This document shows positions 8,025 to 18,507 of a stretch of 58,853 bases of DNA, piece after piece. The notes beneath the pieces are model-generated. The model was not told the origin of the DNA, ran no database searches, and saw only the letters and a list, made by a program, of their open reading frames with translations. A program made the position numbers and the translations under genes. The stretch comes from Rubrobacteraceae bacterium. Its GTDB lineage: Bacteria > Actinomycetota > Rubrobacteria > Rubrobacterales > Rubrobacteraceae. Numbering within the stretch: the stretch's first letter is position 1; each line of letters starts with the position of its first letter. The stretch covers positions 83,312-142,164 of the forward strand of contig JAUJNO010000006.1 in NCBI GenBank assembly GCA_030448125.1. The letters run 5' to 3'.

Positions 8025-9695
8025 GTGCTCACGGAGATCGCCGTCGAAAACGTGGCCCTGATCGAGGAGGCCACCCTCGAACTCGCCCCCGGCCTGAACG
8101 CGGTTACCGGCGAGACGGGCGCGGGCAAGACCCTGCTCGCCACCGCCCTGCAGATGCTCCTCGGCGGCCGCGCCCGCGCCGAATCGGTCCGCGCCGGCGC
8201 CAGAAAGGCGACTATCGAAGGCACCTTTGTCCTCCCCGACGGGATGGCGGAGAGGATTCTCCACGAGACTTTGGGCGACCTCGCCGAGGAGGTGGACGTG
8301 GTAGACGAGGAGATCCTGCTGCGTCGCACCCTGACCGAAGAGGGCCGTTCGCGCTGCTTCGTGGGCGGGGTCACGGTCCCCGTAAAGGCACTCGCGTCTC
8401 TGGGCGAACGGCTGGTCTCCTACCACGGACAGAGGGAGCAGGCCCGCCTCGTTGACCCCGCCGAGCAGCTCGGCATTCTGGACGACTTCCTGGACGAGGA
8501 GGCGCACGAGGCGAAGTCTTCCCTGGGCGAGCTGTGGAGCCGCGTCGAGAAGGATCGGCGGGAGCTCGCGGAGCTGAAAGGATCGGCGGAGGCGCGCACG
8601 AGGGAGGTCGAGTTTCTCCGCTACCAGGTGGCGGAGCTGGAGGAGGCGGGCTACAGCGCCGCCGAGTACGCCGACCTCGTGCGTGAGCGGGACCGCTTGA
8701 GGAACGTGACGGACCTCCTGGCGGGCGCCTCCTCTGCCACCACTGCGCTCTCGGGCGAAGAGAGCGGCGCCGTCGACGCCGTCGCCCGGGCGGAGTCGGA
8801 GTTGGACCGGGCGGCCCGCCACGACGAGGGGCTCTCGGGCCTTTTGAATCGTATACGGGGACTCTCGGCGGAGCTCGAGGACGTGGTCTACGAGCTTCGG
8901 GCCTACCTCGATGAGCTCGAGGCTGACCCGAACCGTCTCGAAACGGTCGAGGATCGGCTGCAGGCCCTGCGGGCGTTGGAGCGCAAGTACGGGGAGGACG
9001 TCGAGAGGTACCTCGCGGAAGCCAGAGCCCGCCTCGCCCGCATGGAGAACTTCGAGGAGGAGACAGCGGAGCTCGAAGGACGCATAAGGGAGGGCGAGGC
9101 GAAGCTAGAGGAGCTCGGGAATATACTCTCGACGGGTCGCCATCGGGCGGCCGAAGAGCTCTCGGGGAAGGTGCAGGCGAACCTTAGCGACCTGAACCTC
9201 GGGAGGACGACCTTCCGGGCGGAGCTCGTCGAGGGCTCTCTAGGGCCGGGCGGCAAGGAGCGAGTGGAGTTCGTGATCCAACCGAACCCCGGCGAGCCGG
9301 AGCTACCGGTCAGGCGCTACGCCTCGGGCGGAGAACTCAGCCGCATCATGCTCGCCATCCGGCTGTCTCAGGAACGTATCGAGCCAGGGGCCACCTACGT
9401 CTTCGACGAGGTCGACGCGGGGATAGGCGGCGAGACGGCGACGGCGGTCGGGGCGAAGCTCAGGGAGCTCGGCGAGCGCAACCAGGTCCTGACGATAACC
9501 CACCTCCCCCAGATAGCCTCCGAAGCGAAAGCGCACGTGGTCGTCGCCAAGGCCGCCTCCGACGGGCGCACGCTCACCAGCATCCAAAAAGTCGAGGGCG
9601 AGGAGCGCCGCCGAGAGCTGGCCCGGATGCTCTCCGGCAGGATCGACGACGCCTCCCTCGCCCACGCCCGCGAACTCCTCACCAGTGAGCGATGA
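8025..9695 (+). CDS. recN: DNA repair protein RecN
   Basis: SMC-like ATPase acting early in double-strand-break repair. The 556-residue protein has the N-terminal P-loop GETGAGKT (about residues 29-36), long coiled-coil arms (roughly 150-370, Glu/Arg/Leu-rich), and at the C-terminus the ABC signature YASGGELSRIMLA followed by Walker B VFDEVDAGIGG and the H-loop region TITHLPQIA. GTG start at 8025 sits 5 bases after GGAGG. Length matches RecN. Last gene of the tlyA-nadK-recN unit. Confidence 0.95.
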   Translation: MLTEIAVENVALIEEATLELAPGLNAVTGETGAGKTLLATALQMLLGGRARAESVRAGARKATIEGTFVLPDGMAERILHETLGDLAEEVDVVDEEILLRRTLTEEGRSRCFVGGVTVPVKALASLGERLVSYHGQREQARLVDPAEQLGILDDFLDEEAHEAKSSLGELWSRVEKDRRELAELKGSAEARTREVEFLRYQVAELEEAGYSAAEYADLVRERDRLRNVTDLLAGASSATTALSGEESGAVDAVARAESELDRAARHDEGLSGLLNRIRGLSAELEDVVYELRAYLDELEADPNRLETVEDRLQALRALERKYGEDVERYLAEARARLARMENFEEETAELEGRIREGEAKLEELGNILSTGRHRAAEELSGKVQANLSDLNLGRTTFRAELVEGSLGPGGKERVEFVIQPNPGEPELPVRRYASGGELSRIMLAIRLSQERIEPGATYVFDEVDAGIGGETATAVGAKLRELGERNQVLTITHLPQIASEAKAHVVVAKAASDGRTLTSIQKVEGEERRRELARMLSGRIDDASLAHARELLTSER

Positions 9696-9716
9696 GACAT
9701 TCTCGATTTATTTTTT

Positions 9717-9726
9717 CGCATAATAC
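9717..9726 (+). promoter_or_regulatory. CGCATAATAC motif, copy 1 (intergenic)
   Basis: An exact CGCATAATAC lies 21 bases after the recN stop in an AT-rich patch (TTTATTTTTTCGCATAATACAA-type). To its left (9641-9700) the plus strand has 14 G and 25 C; to its right (9731-9790) 22 G and 13 C. ATAAT/TATTAT make -10-like hexamers on both strands. Role unknown. Confidence 0.45.
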
Positions 9727-9737
9727 AATAAACACTG

Positions 9738-9995
9738 GTGTTTCCGGTCGGGCTACTCTTTCTGGTAGGTGTGGTGCGTGGCGGTACTGCCGGTGATCGG
9801 GGTCGTCGCGCTGTTTTATTTCGACCTCGAGGGGCGTATCATAACTGGGGACTCGGGGGCGGCGACTGTAGGGGCTGTTCTCGGGTAATTGATCGTTGCG
9901 AGCGGGCCGGGCTATCTCCAGCGGGGCTTGCGGGCGATCTTGAGCTTGCGATTTTGGCGAAGGCATTGAGCATCTCGGGGCGAGAGAAAGGGTAG
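9738..9995 (+). pseudogene. Possible decayed remnant of a MraY/WecA-like transferase C-terminus
   Basis: The 339 bases between recN and pyrG contain no intact gene, but hydrophobic peptides appear in two frames. One frame (from 9769) reads VAVLPVIGVVALFYFDLEGR and then IITGDSGAATVGAVLG before TAA; the other continues with RAGLSPAGLAGDLELAILAK. The GDSGA...G element resembles the GDAGA/S...LG motif of phosphosugar-polyprenyl-phosphate transferases. From memory, SteA/MctB or transferase genes sit between recN and pyrG in other actinobacteria. This is a tentative reading; the region may simply be non-coding leader of pyrG. Confidence 0.3.
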
Positions 9996-10004
9996 GGTCT
10001 TTGA

Positions 10005-12298
<2,294 letters not shown>

Positions 12299-12300
12299 CC

Positions 12301-12528
12301 ATGCCGAACCCCTCCCCGCCAGTAGCCCCGCGCCACGTTTTCGTCTTCGTCGTCCGGAGAGTTGGGGAGAGGCTCCCCGGCCGGTGTTCCCACGAGCGCG
12401 TGCTCTTTGGCGCGGCTGGATCGGAGGCTTCCTTCAGGGTAACCTTTTCGGACATGGGACGCAGCCACGCGGAAGACCTCATCTCCTCAGACACCGGGAC
12501 AGCCCTCGCGTTCGGGGAGGCTGGATGA
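12301..12528 (+). CDS. Small hypothetical protein before ald
   Basis: A 75-codon frame from ATG 12301 to TGA 12528, three bases after the previous ORF and overlapping the ald ATG as ATGA. Third positions are GC-rich, although less so than in neighbours. The product has a hydrophobic HVFVFVVRRV stretch near residue 13 and a polar remainder. The arrangement looks like a coupled operon member, but there is no recognisable domain, so it could also be a non-coding spacer. Confidence 0.3.
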   Translation: MPNPSPPVAPRHVFVFVVRRVGERLPGRCSHERVLFGAAGSEASFRVTFSDMGRSHAEDLISSDTGTALAFGEAG

Positions 12529-13658
12529 GGATCGGGGTCGTGCGCGAGCTTACGTCCGGGGAGAGCCGGGTCGCCCTCACGCCTTACGCGGTCTACGAGC
12601 TCACGAAGGCCGGGCACAGGGTATTCGTCGAGGCCGGGGCCGGGGAGGAGGCGGCACTCTGGGACGAGGAGTACGCGGAGGCGGGCGCCAGGCTCGTCCA
12701 AGACGCGGCGGCCGTGTGGCGCGACTCGGAGCTCGTCGCCAAGGTCTTCGGCCCCGTGTCTGAGGAGCATGACCACCTGAGGGAGGGTTTGGTTGTCCTG
12801 GCCTTCCTCTCTCTCTCCGTGAACCGCCGCCTCTTGCGGGTGCTCCTCGAATCGCGGTGCGCGGCGTTCTCCATGGAGACCATCCGGGACGAGAGGGGAG
12901 CTCTGCCCATCCTGACGCCGATGAGCGAGATCGCCGGCAGCCTCGTCCCCCAGATAGGCGCTCACTACCTCCAGCGCCCGGCCGGCGGACGCGGCATCCT
13001 GCTCGGGGGCGCAGCCGGCGTCCGTCCGGGCCACGTCGTCGTCCTGGGGGCGGGCATCGTCGGTTCGGGCGCCGCGCGCGTGGCGAGCGGCCTCGGGGCC
13101 GAGGTGGTCGTCGTCGACCGCGACCTCGATCGCCTGCGGTGCGTGGAGGGCATGCGCCTCGGCGGGGTCAGGACGCTGGCGGCGAGCAGCATGGGTGTCC
13201 GGGAGCTCGTCCCCTGGGCGGACCTCCTCATCGGCGCCGTCCAGGTCATCGGCTCGAAGACCCCGCACCTCGTGGACCGTGAAACCGTCGAGAAGATGAA
13301 GGAGGGGAGTGTCATCGTCGATGCCGACGTCGACCAGGGCGGCTCGATCGAGACCAGCAGGCCTACCACCCTCGACGAGCCAGTCTTCGTCGAGTTGGGC
13401 GTGACCCACTACTGCGTCAAGAATGTCCCCGCCTCGGTCCCCGTGACCGCCACGAGAGCCCTCTCCAACGCCCTCCTGCCCTACGTCAAGAAGATAGCGG
13501 GACGCGGCCTGGTCGACGCGCTGAACTCCGACCCGGGCCTGGGTCGCGGCGCCGCCGTGGTCGAGGGGCGCATGGTCAGCGACGCCCTGGCCCGCGAGTA
13601 TGGGATGGATCACCACGCTCTCCAGTCCGTTCTTCCCCTCCACGAGGAGGCCCGTTGA
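12525..13658 (+). CDS. ald: Alanine dehydrogenase-like NAD(P)-dependent enzyme
   Basis: The 377-residue protein follows alanine dehydrogenase over its whole length: RVALTP near the N-terminus, LVAKVFGP (catalytic Lys region), APMSE-like LTPMSEIAG, the Rossmann loop [16 protein letters not shown], and [17 protein letters not shown] with the catalytic Asp, then [16 protein letters not shown]. One key change: the family's FLHLA carries the catalytic His, but here it reads FLSLS, so the proton-transfer His appears to be Ser. Activity may be altered or directed to another substrate. ATG 12525 was chosen over the longer open frame because it gives MRIGVVREL, the normal start. TGA overlaps scpA. Confidence 0.85.
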   Translation: MRIGVVRELTSGESRVALTPYAVYELTKAGHRVFVEAGAGEEAALWDEEYAEAGARLVQDAAAVWRDSELVAKVFGPVSEEHDHLREGLVVLAFLSLSVNRRLLRVLLESRCAAFSMETIRDERGALPILTPMSEIAGSLVPQIGAHYLQRPAGGRGILLGGAAGVRPGHVVVLGAGIVGSGAARVASGLGAEVVVVDRDLDRLRCVEGMRLGGVRTLAASSMGVRELVPWADLLIGAVQVIGSKTPHLVDRETVEKMKEGSVIVDADVDQGGSIETSRPTTLDEPVFVELGVTHYCVKNVPASVPVTATRALSNALLPYVKKIAGRGLVDALNSDPGLGRGAAVVEGRMVSDALAREYGMDHHALQSVLPLHEEAR

Positions 13659-14401
13659 GCATGGAGCGGGAGCAGCCTAGAGGCGGACGCGCCCTCGCGG
13701 CCTTTACGGTCGAGCTCGACGTGTACTCCGGCCCCTACGAGGGGCTTCTCGCCTTGATCCTCAAGGACGAGCTGGAGATCTTCGAGGTCCCCCTGCGCGA
13801 GCTGGTGACCCTATACCGGGACACGAACCCCCCGGCCCCTCCCGGCGAGGCCCCATGCGCCCTCGAACGCGACACCGACTTTGTCGATTCCGCGACCTCC
13901 CTCGTCCTCCTGAAGGGCCGCGCCCTGGTCCCCACTCAGGAGACCGAAGGGGAGGAAGCCGACGAGGGACCTTCTGCCCAAGACCTCGAAGAACGCCTCG
14001 TCACCTACCTGAAGATACGGCGCGGAGCTGAAGCTCTAGGGGAGCGGTTCGCGAAGAACGCCGGTCTCTACCCGTCGGGCCACGCCCTCCGGCCTCGCCC
14101 TGGACGCCTCGTGCTGAGCAAACAGCGGCTCGCGAAGTCAGCCAAAAGGGCATTCTCGCGCACGGCCGAGCCCGAAGTGTCGCACCTCGGCCCGATCACC
14201 GTGACCGTCCAGGAGCTTGCGGCCCTGATCCGGACCTCCCTCGTCCGCGGGCCCCTCTCCTTCGAGGACCTCGTGCGCGACATGGACCGCCTCCGCTCCG
14301 CCGTCGCCTTCTCCGCCGCCCTCTCCCTGGCCGCCGAGGGCCGCCTGACCCTCTCTCAACCGGAGCCCTTCGGCCCCCTGACCCTCGAGCCCACGAAGTG
14401 A
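13655..14401 (+). CDS. scpA: Segregation and condensation protein A
   Basis: Kleisin subunit that bridges SMC heads and binds ScpB, helping chromosome condensation and segregation. The 248-residue protein has the family's N-terminal block VELDVYSGPYEGLLALILKD with EIFEVPLREL, a polar middle, and a C-terminal winged-helix part (VQELAALIRTSL to AALSLAAEGRLTL). TTG 13655 overlaps the ald stop; ATG 13661 is an alternative. The gene overlaps scpB by four bases. Confidence 0.9.
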   Translation: MSMEREQPRGGRALAAFTVELDVYSGPYEGLLALILKDELEIFEVPLRELVTLYRDTNPPAPPGEAPCALERDTDFVDSATSLVLLKGRALVPTQETEGEEADEGPSAQDLEERLVTYLKIRRGAEALGERFAKNAGLYPSGHALRPRPGRLVLSKQRLAKSAKRAFSRTAEPEVSHLGPITVTVQELAALIRTSLVRGPLSFEDLVRDMDRLRSAVAFSAALSLAAEGRLTLSQPEPFGPLTLEPTK

Positions 14402-15087
14402 ACGAAGAAAGGCACGACGAAGGCATCACCTATCCCACCGCAGCTTCCCGGAGCGTCACGGCTTCGCCGGGCGCGGCCGCGCTGATAGAAGCCGTCCTCC
14501 TGGTAAGCCCCCGGCCCGTGACCCTCCCGTCCCTACTCTCGGCCACCGCCCTCCCCGAGCCCGAAGCGCGGGCTGCGATCGAGGAACTCAGAGAGCGCTA
14601 CTCGCCCGCCCTTTCCGGCATCGTGCTCCGGGAGGTCGCCGGGGGCTTCCAGTTCGCGACGAACTCCCTCTGCTCCGCCGCCGTCGAGCGGTTCCGTGAG
14701 GAGGCCCGCCCGGCCCCGCTCTCGGGCGCGGCCCACGAGGTTCTCTCCTGCGTCCTCTACCTCGGTCCTCTCACCCGCACCGGTATCAACGCCGCCCGCG
14801 GCGTGAACTCCGACGCCGTGGTGCGCAACCTCATCGACCGCAACCTCCTCGTGGAGGCCGGACGCGACCAGGACCGCCCCGGCGCTCCCGCACTCCTCGA
14901 CGTCACCGAAGACTTCCTCCTCGCCACCGGCGCGAAGAGCCGCGATGACTTCCCCGCCCTCGACGATGTCGTCGACCCCGAGGAGATCTCCCGCGTCCGC
15001 GAACGCGTTCGCGGACGCGTCGGCAAACTCGACGGCGAGCATGAGAGCGTTCGCCCGGAACCAACCCTGCAAGGTGGAGAAGAGTAG
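14398..15087 (+). CDS. scpB: Segregation and condensation protein B
   Basis: Partner of ScpA in the SMC complex; two winged-helix domains. The 229-residue product shows LIEAVLLVSPRPVTLPSL, the linker REVAGGFQFATN, and the second domain in which GAAHEVLSCVLYLGPLTRTG and INAARGVNSDAVVRNLIDRN stand for the usual LSQAALEVLAIIAYRQPITR and RGVDSDGVLRTLLERGLI. The C-terminal tail is Arg/Glu-rich. GTG start overlaps the scpA stop (GTGA). Two bases separate it from the pseudouridine synthase. Confidence 0.88.
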   Translation: MNEERHDEGITYPTAASRSVTASPGAAALIEAVLLVSPRPVTLPSLLSATALPEPEARAAIEELRERYSPALSGIVLREVAGGFQFATNSLCSAAVERFREEARPAPLSGAAHEVLSCVLYLGPLTRTGINAARGVNSDAVVRNLIDRNLLVEAGRDQDRPGAPALLDVTEDFLLATGAKSRDDFPALDDVVDPEEISRVRERVRGRVGKLDGEHESVRPEPTLQGGEE

Positions 15088-15089
15088 GG

Positions 15090-15788
15090 GTGCGCCTGCA
15101 GGCCTTCCTCGCCCGGAGCGGCGCCGCCCCGTCGAGGCGCAAGGCAGAGGCCCTGATCTCCGCTGGCCGCGTACGGGTCAACGGCCAAACCGCCCTCCTG
15201 GGAGAGAGCGTCACCCCTAACGACCGCGTGCTCCTCGACGACCAACCCGTAGAGCTTCCCCAAGAGCACGCCTACCTCGCCCTCAACAAACCCAAAGGCT
15301 ACCTGACCACCCTCAAGGACGAACGAGGCCGTCCGACGGTCGCCGAACTAATGCCCGAAAACGTGCCCGGCCTCGTCCCCGTCGGCCGCCTGGACGCCGG
15401 CACCACCGGCCTACTCCTCCTCACCAACGACGGCCCCTTCGCCCACCATGTCGCCCATCCTTCCTCGGAGATAGAGAAGGAGTACGAACTAATCCTCGAA
15501 AACCCCGTCCCCGAAAGCCGCCTCGCCGCCCTCGCTAAAGGCCCACGGCTCGAAGACGGCAAGATGCTCCCCCCGAAGCTCACCCAACTCAGCAGTACCC
15601 CCGCGAAAACCACCCTCAACCTCACCATCCACGAGGGCCGTAACCGCATAATACGTCGTGCCTGCGCCGCTGTGGAGCTTACCCTGATTCATCTCAAGCG
15701 CGTGCGAATAGGACCCGTGAAGCTTGGCAACCTCCCTGAGGGCTGCTACCGTCCCCTGACGCAAAGAGAGATAGAGGCTCTAAGGTGA
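15090..15788 (+). CDS. rluB: RluB/RsuA-family rRNA pseudouridine synthase
   Basis: Isomerises a uridine in 23S or 16S rRNA. The 232-residue protein starts with an S4 domain (MRLQAFLARSGAAPSRRKAEAL) and has the catalytic Asp in VGRLDAGTTGLLLLTNDG, then a Tyr-containing EKEYELIL, and HEGRNRIIRRAC before the end. This scpA-scpB-rluB order is conserved in many Gram-positive bacteria. GTG 15090 was chosen because it begins the S4 domain. A CGCATAATAC copy encodes the RII of the NRIIRR motif. Confidence 0.93.
   Translation: MRLQAFLARSGAAPSRRKAEALISAGRVRVNGQTALLGESVTPNDRVLLDDQPVELPQEHAYLALNKPKGYLTTLKDERGRPTVAELMPENVPGLVPVGRLDAGTTGLLLLTNDGPFAHHVAHPSSEIEKEYELILENPVPESRLAALAKGPRLEDGKMLPPKLTQLSSTPAKTTLNLTIHEGRNRIIRRACAAVELTLIHLKRVRIGPVKLGNLPEGCYRPLTQREIEALR
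15645..15654 (+). promoter_or_regulatory. CGCATAATAC motif, copy 2 (inside rluB)
   Basis: Exact CGCATAATAC, read as codons CGC-ATA-ATA-C (Arg-Ile-Ile). Left side 15581-15640 has 9 G and 29 C; right side 15661-15720 is balanced (17 G, 19 C). So strong C excess ends at the motif. Confidence 0.4.
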
Positions 15789-17125
15789 GGCAAGTTCGTG
15801 GAGTTCCGGGGGTTGACTTCAAGATCGAAGACGTGCGAGGCACGTTCCCGGATGAGATAGAGATAAAGCCGTTAGACCATCCGGTAGACGCAACCGTCCG
15901 GGTGCCGGGCTCCAAGAGCATCACGAACCGGGCCCTGATCGTGGCTTCTTTAGCCGATGAGACCTCCACTATCGAGAATCCTCTCTTCAGCGACGACTCC
16001 TACTGGCTAATGGACGCCCTGGTACGCCTCGGCCTCCCCGTCCACGCCGACCGCGAAGCCAGCATCGTTACCATCGGAGGAAAAAGAGGCATAATACCTG
16101 GGAGTGAGGTAGGTGAGGTAGAAGTGTTTGTGGGGAATGCTGGGACGGCGGCCAGGTTCCTGCCACCGGTTCTCGCTTTGGGGGAGGGGCCGTACCTCGT
16201 GGATGGGGTACCCAGGATGCGGGAGCGGCCGGTCGCGGATCTCGTCGAGGCCATGCGCTCTTTGGGGGCCGAGGTGAGGTACACGCGGGAAGAGGGGAGG
16301 CTCCCACTCGGGGTGAGGGGTGGGGGGATAGAGGGTGGGGAGGCGCGGGTGCGGGGGACGGAGAGCAGCCAGTTCTTGAGCGGACTCCTCATGGCTGCTC
16401 CGTATGCCCAAAGGCCCGTGACGTTGCGAATAGAGGGAGGTCTGGTCTCGCGGCCCTACATCGGCATTACGATCGAGGTGATGCGCGCCTTCGGGGTCGA
16501 CGAGATCGAGGAGGGTGACGGTAGCTTCACTGTCCCCTCAGGGCTCTACCGGGCGCGCCGCTACGCCGTCGAGCCGGACGCCTCAGGCGCCTCGTACTTT
16601 CTCGCGGCGGCGGCCTTGAGCGGTGGCCGGGTCAGGGTCCCGGGGCTTGGGGTGGGATCTTCGCAGGGGGACCTTTGGTTTGTGGAGGTGCTCCGGCGGA
16701 TGGGATGCGACGTGGAGGTTGGGGCGGACTTTGTAGAAGTTCGGGGGCCGCGACGGTTACAGGGTATAGAGGCAGACATGAACGAGATCTCGGACACCAT
16801 GATCACGCTCGCTGCCATAGCCCCTTTCGCCGATGGTCCGACGACCATAACCAACGTCGCCCACACCCGGCACCAGGAGACCGATCGTATCGCCGCCGTA
16901 GTAACGGAGCTTAGTCGCTTAGGCGTCCGGGTCGAGGAGCGCTACGACGGCCTTAGAATAACGCCCGGAGAGGTAAGGCCGGCCCTCGTACACACCTACG
17001 GCGACCACCGGATGGCGATGGCCTTCTCCCTCGTGGGGCTCGTGGTACCGGGGATCCGGATACAGAACCCGGCCTGCGTGACCAAGACGCTCCCCGAATA
17101 TTTTGACCTTCTCGGGACGCTTTAG
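15785..17125 (+). CDS. aroA: 3-phosphoshikimate 1-carboxyvinyltransferase (EPSP synthase)
   Basis: Joins shikimate-3-phosphate and phosphoenolpyruvate to EPSP; target family of glyphosate. The 446-residue protein contains VPGSKSITNRALI (phosphate-binding Lys/Ser), FVGNAGTAARFLPPVLAL, ESSQFLSGLLMAAP, the Asp in MNEISDTMITLA, RHQETDRIAA and YGDHRMAMAFSL. An N-terminal extension of about 35 residues precedes the conserved core. GTG 15785 overlaps the rluB stop. The gene changes base composition sharply at about 16090, at a CATAATAC motif. Completes the shikimate set with aroCKBQ. Confidence 0.95.
   Translation: MRQVRGVPGVDFKIEDVRGTFPDEIEIKPLDHPVDATVRVPGSKSITNRALIVASLADETSTIENPLFSDDSYWLMDALVRLGLPVHADREASIVTIGGKRGIIPGSEVGEVEVFVGNAGTAARFLPPVLALGEGPYLVDGVPRMRERPVADLVEAMRSLGAEVRYTREEGRLPLGVRGGGIEGGEARVRGTESSQFLSGLLMAAPYAQRPVTLRIEGGLVSRPYIGITIEVMRAFGVDEIEEGDGSFTVPSGLYRARRYAVEPDASGASYFLAAAALSGGRVRVPGLGVGSSQGDLWFVEVLRRMGCDVEVGADFVEVRGPRRLQGIEADMNEISDTMITLAAIAPFADGPTTITNVAHTRHQETDRIAAVVTELSRLGVRVEERYDGLRITPGEVRPALVHTYGDHRMAMAFSLVGLVVPGIRIQNPACVTKTLPEYFDLLGTL
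16088..16097 (+). promoter_or_regulatory. GGCATAATAC motif at a sharp composition switch inside aroA
   Basis: One mismatch to CGCATAATAC. Plus-strand counts: 16021-16080 has 17 G and 25 C; 16101-16160 has 29 G and 7 C. The switch is visible by eye within about 20 bases and occurs in the middle of a conserved gene, so it cannot be a gene boundary. Confidence 0.5.
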
Positions 17126-17151
17126 AGGCGGGAACCGAATAGTTCATCGGC

Positions 17152-17157
17152 TATACT
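17152..17157 (+). promoter_or_regulatory. Probable -10 element for cmk (short leader)
   Basis: TATACT ends 10 bases before the cmk ATG at 17168. A transcript would begin only 3-5 bases upstream of the start codon. No good -35 or ribosome site was seen, suggesting a near-leaderless mRNA. There is a 42-base gap after aroA. Confidence 0.45.
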
Positions 17158-17167
17158 TACCTCTCGA

Positions 17168-17833
17168 ATGAGCAAACTTCTGGTAGCAATAGACGGGCCG
17201 GCGGGGAGCGGCAAGAGTTCGGTCGCCCAGGCCGTCGCCGAGCGCCTGGGGCTCGCCAACCTGAACACCGGCGCCACCTACCGGGCCGTCGCGCTCGTGG
17301 CTCTCCGGGAGGGTCTGGACCTCGACGATGGGGCCGCCCTTGCCACCGTCGGGGGAGACGTCGACCTCGCGGCAGATGGCGTCTTCCACGGCGGAGAGCA
17401 TATTCCCGAAGACGCTTTACGCACCCCCGAGGTCGCCGCCGCAGCCTCCAGGGTTAGCACACACCCCGAGCTTAGGGAGGTCCTCGTCGAGAGGCAGCGG
17501 GCGGCGGCCCGCAAAGCCCAGGCCGCCGGCGGCGCGGTCGTCGAGGGGCGGGACGTCGGGACCGTCGTTCTGCCCGAAGCGGAGCTCAAGGTCTTTCTCT
17601 CGGCCTCTCCCGAGGAGAGGGCCCGCCGCCGCGCCCTACAGACCGGGCGCGAAGAGGAATTCGAACGCATCCGCAAGGCCATGCACACCCGCGACAAGCG
17701 CGACTCCGAGCGCGAAGCCTCCCCCCTGAGACCAGCGCCCGGCGCCGTGGTCCTCGATACCACCACGCTCGACCTCGAAAGGGTCGTCGCGAGGGTCGTG
17801 GAGCTAGCCCGCGAGCGCCAGGGGATCCTGTAG
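17168..17833 (+). CDS. cmk: Cytidylate kinase
   Basis: Phosphorylates CMP/dCMP. The 221-residue protein has P-loop DGPAGSGKSS, NTGATYRAVA (the family's DTGAMYRA with Asp to Asn), VVEGRDVGTVVLPEA, and HTRDKRDSERE (family RDxxDSxR) with C-terminal VVLDTTTLDLE. ATG 17168. First gene of a cmk-plsC-der-pgsA run. Confidence 0.94.
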   Translation: MSKLLVAIDGPAGSGKSSVAQAVAERLGLANLNTGATYRAVALVALREGLDLDDGAALATVGGDVDLAADGVFHGGEHIPEDALRTPEVAAAASRVSTHPELREVLVERQRAAARKAQAAGGAVVEGRDVGTVVLPEAELKVFLSASPEERARRRALQTGREEEFERIRKAMHTRDKRDSEREASPLRPAPGAVVLDTTTLDLERVVARVVELARERQGIL

Positions 17834-17835
17834 AG

Positions 17836-18507
17836 GTGGAGGTCGATAGGCTAGAGAGGATAAAGAAGGGCGCTTCGCGAGGCATGTCGCGCCGGTACCG
17901 GATCTTCCGCCACTTCATGCGCACTCTCGGGTGGTTGCTCTTCGGTTTTACCGTCCACGGCGCCGAAAAGATTCCCAAAGAGGGCCCCCTCATCGTGGCG
18001 TCTAACCACCGCTGGTACGCGGACCCGTTCCTCGTTTCGATGGCCATGCCGCGCAAGGTTCAATGGATGGCCAAAAAGGAGCTCTTCGCCTTCCCGTTCG
18101 AGGAGTTCTTCTACCTCATCGGCTCCTTCCCTGTGGACAGGAACAAGGGCGCCCGCGCGGCGCTCAAGACCTCCCTCGACCTCCTCGCCGCCGGCTGGGC
18201 CCTCGGCATCTTCCCCGAAGGCACCCGCCGTAAGGCCTACGAGCCGGAAGATGTCCCCAAGAGCGGGGTTGCAATGCTCGCCGCCCGCTCGGGCGCCCCG
18301 ATACTCCCCGTCTTCGTCGGTAAGGCCCCCAACCCCCTCGAACGTCTCGGGGGCCGCAGACTCCACGTCTACGTCGGCGACCCGATAAAAACCGATAGTA
18401 CGATGTACCAGAGAGAGGCTCGCAAGGAGATCGCGGGAGACGTCCTGCGCGCGATCTACGCTCTCGGCGAGGGATCCGGGAAGAAGTTTTGGGGGACGCC
18501 GTCGTGA
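17836..18507 (+). CDS. plsC: 1-acyl-sn-glycerol-3-phosphate acyltransferase
   Basis: Membrane-associated enzyme that makes phosphatidic acid. The 223-residue protein has the catalytic NHRWYAD (HX4D), the glycerophosphate-binding FPEGTRR, GAPILPVFVGKA and one hydrophobic N-terminal segment (FMRTLGWLLFGFTV). GTG start two bases after cmk. cmk-plsC-der order is common in actinobacteria and Firmicutes; the stop overlaps the der GTG (GTGA). Confidence 0.92.
   Translation: MEVDRLERIKKGASRGMSRRYRIFRHFMRTLGWLLFGFTVHGAEKIPKEGPLIVASNHRWYADPFLVSMAMPRKVQWMAKKELFAFPFEEFFYLIGSFPVDRNKGARAALKTSLDLLAAGWALGIFPEGTRRKAYEPEDVPKSGVAMLAARSGAPILPVFVGKAPNPLERLGGRRLHVYVGDPIKTDSTMYQREARKEIAGDVLRAIYALGEGSGKKFWGTPS

Noticed and set aside
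18489..18503. TTG start of der at 18489
   Set aside because: GTG 18504 overlaps the plsC stop and has a good ribosome site at normal spacing.
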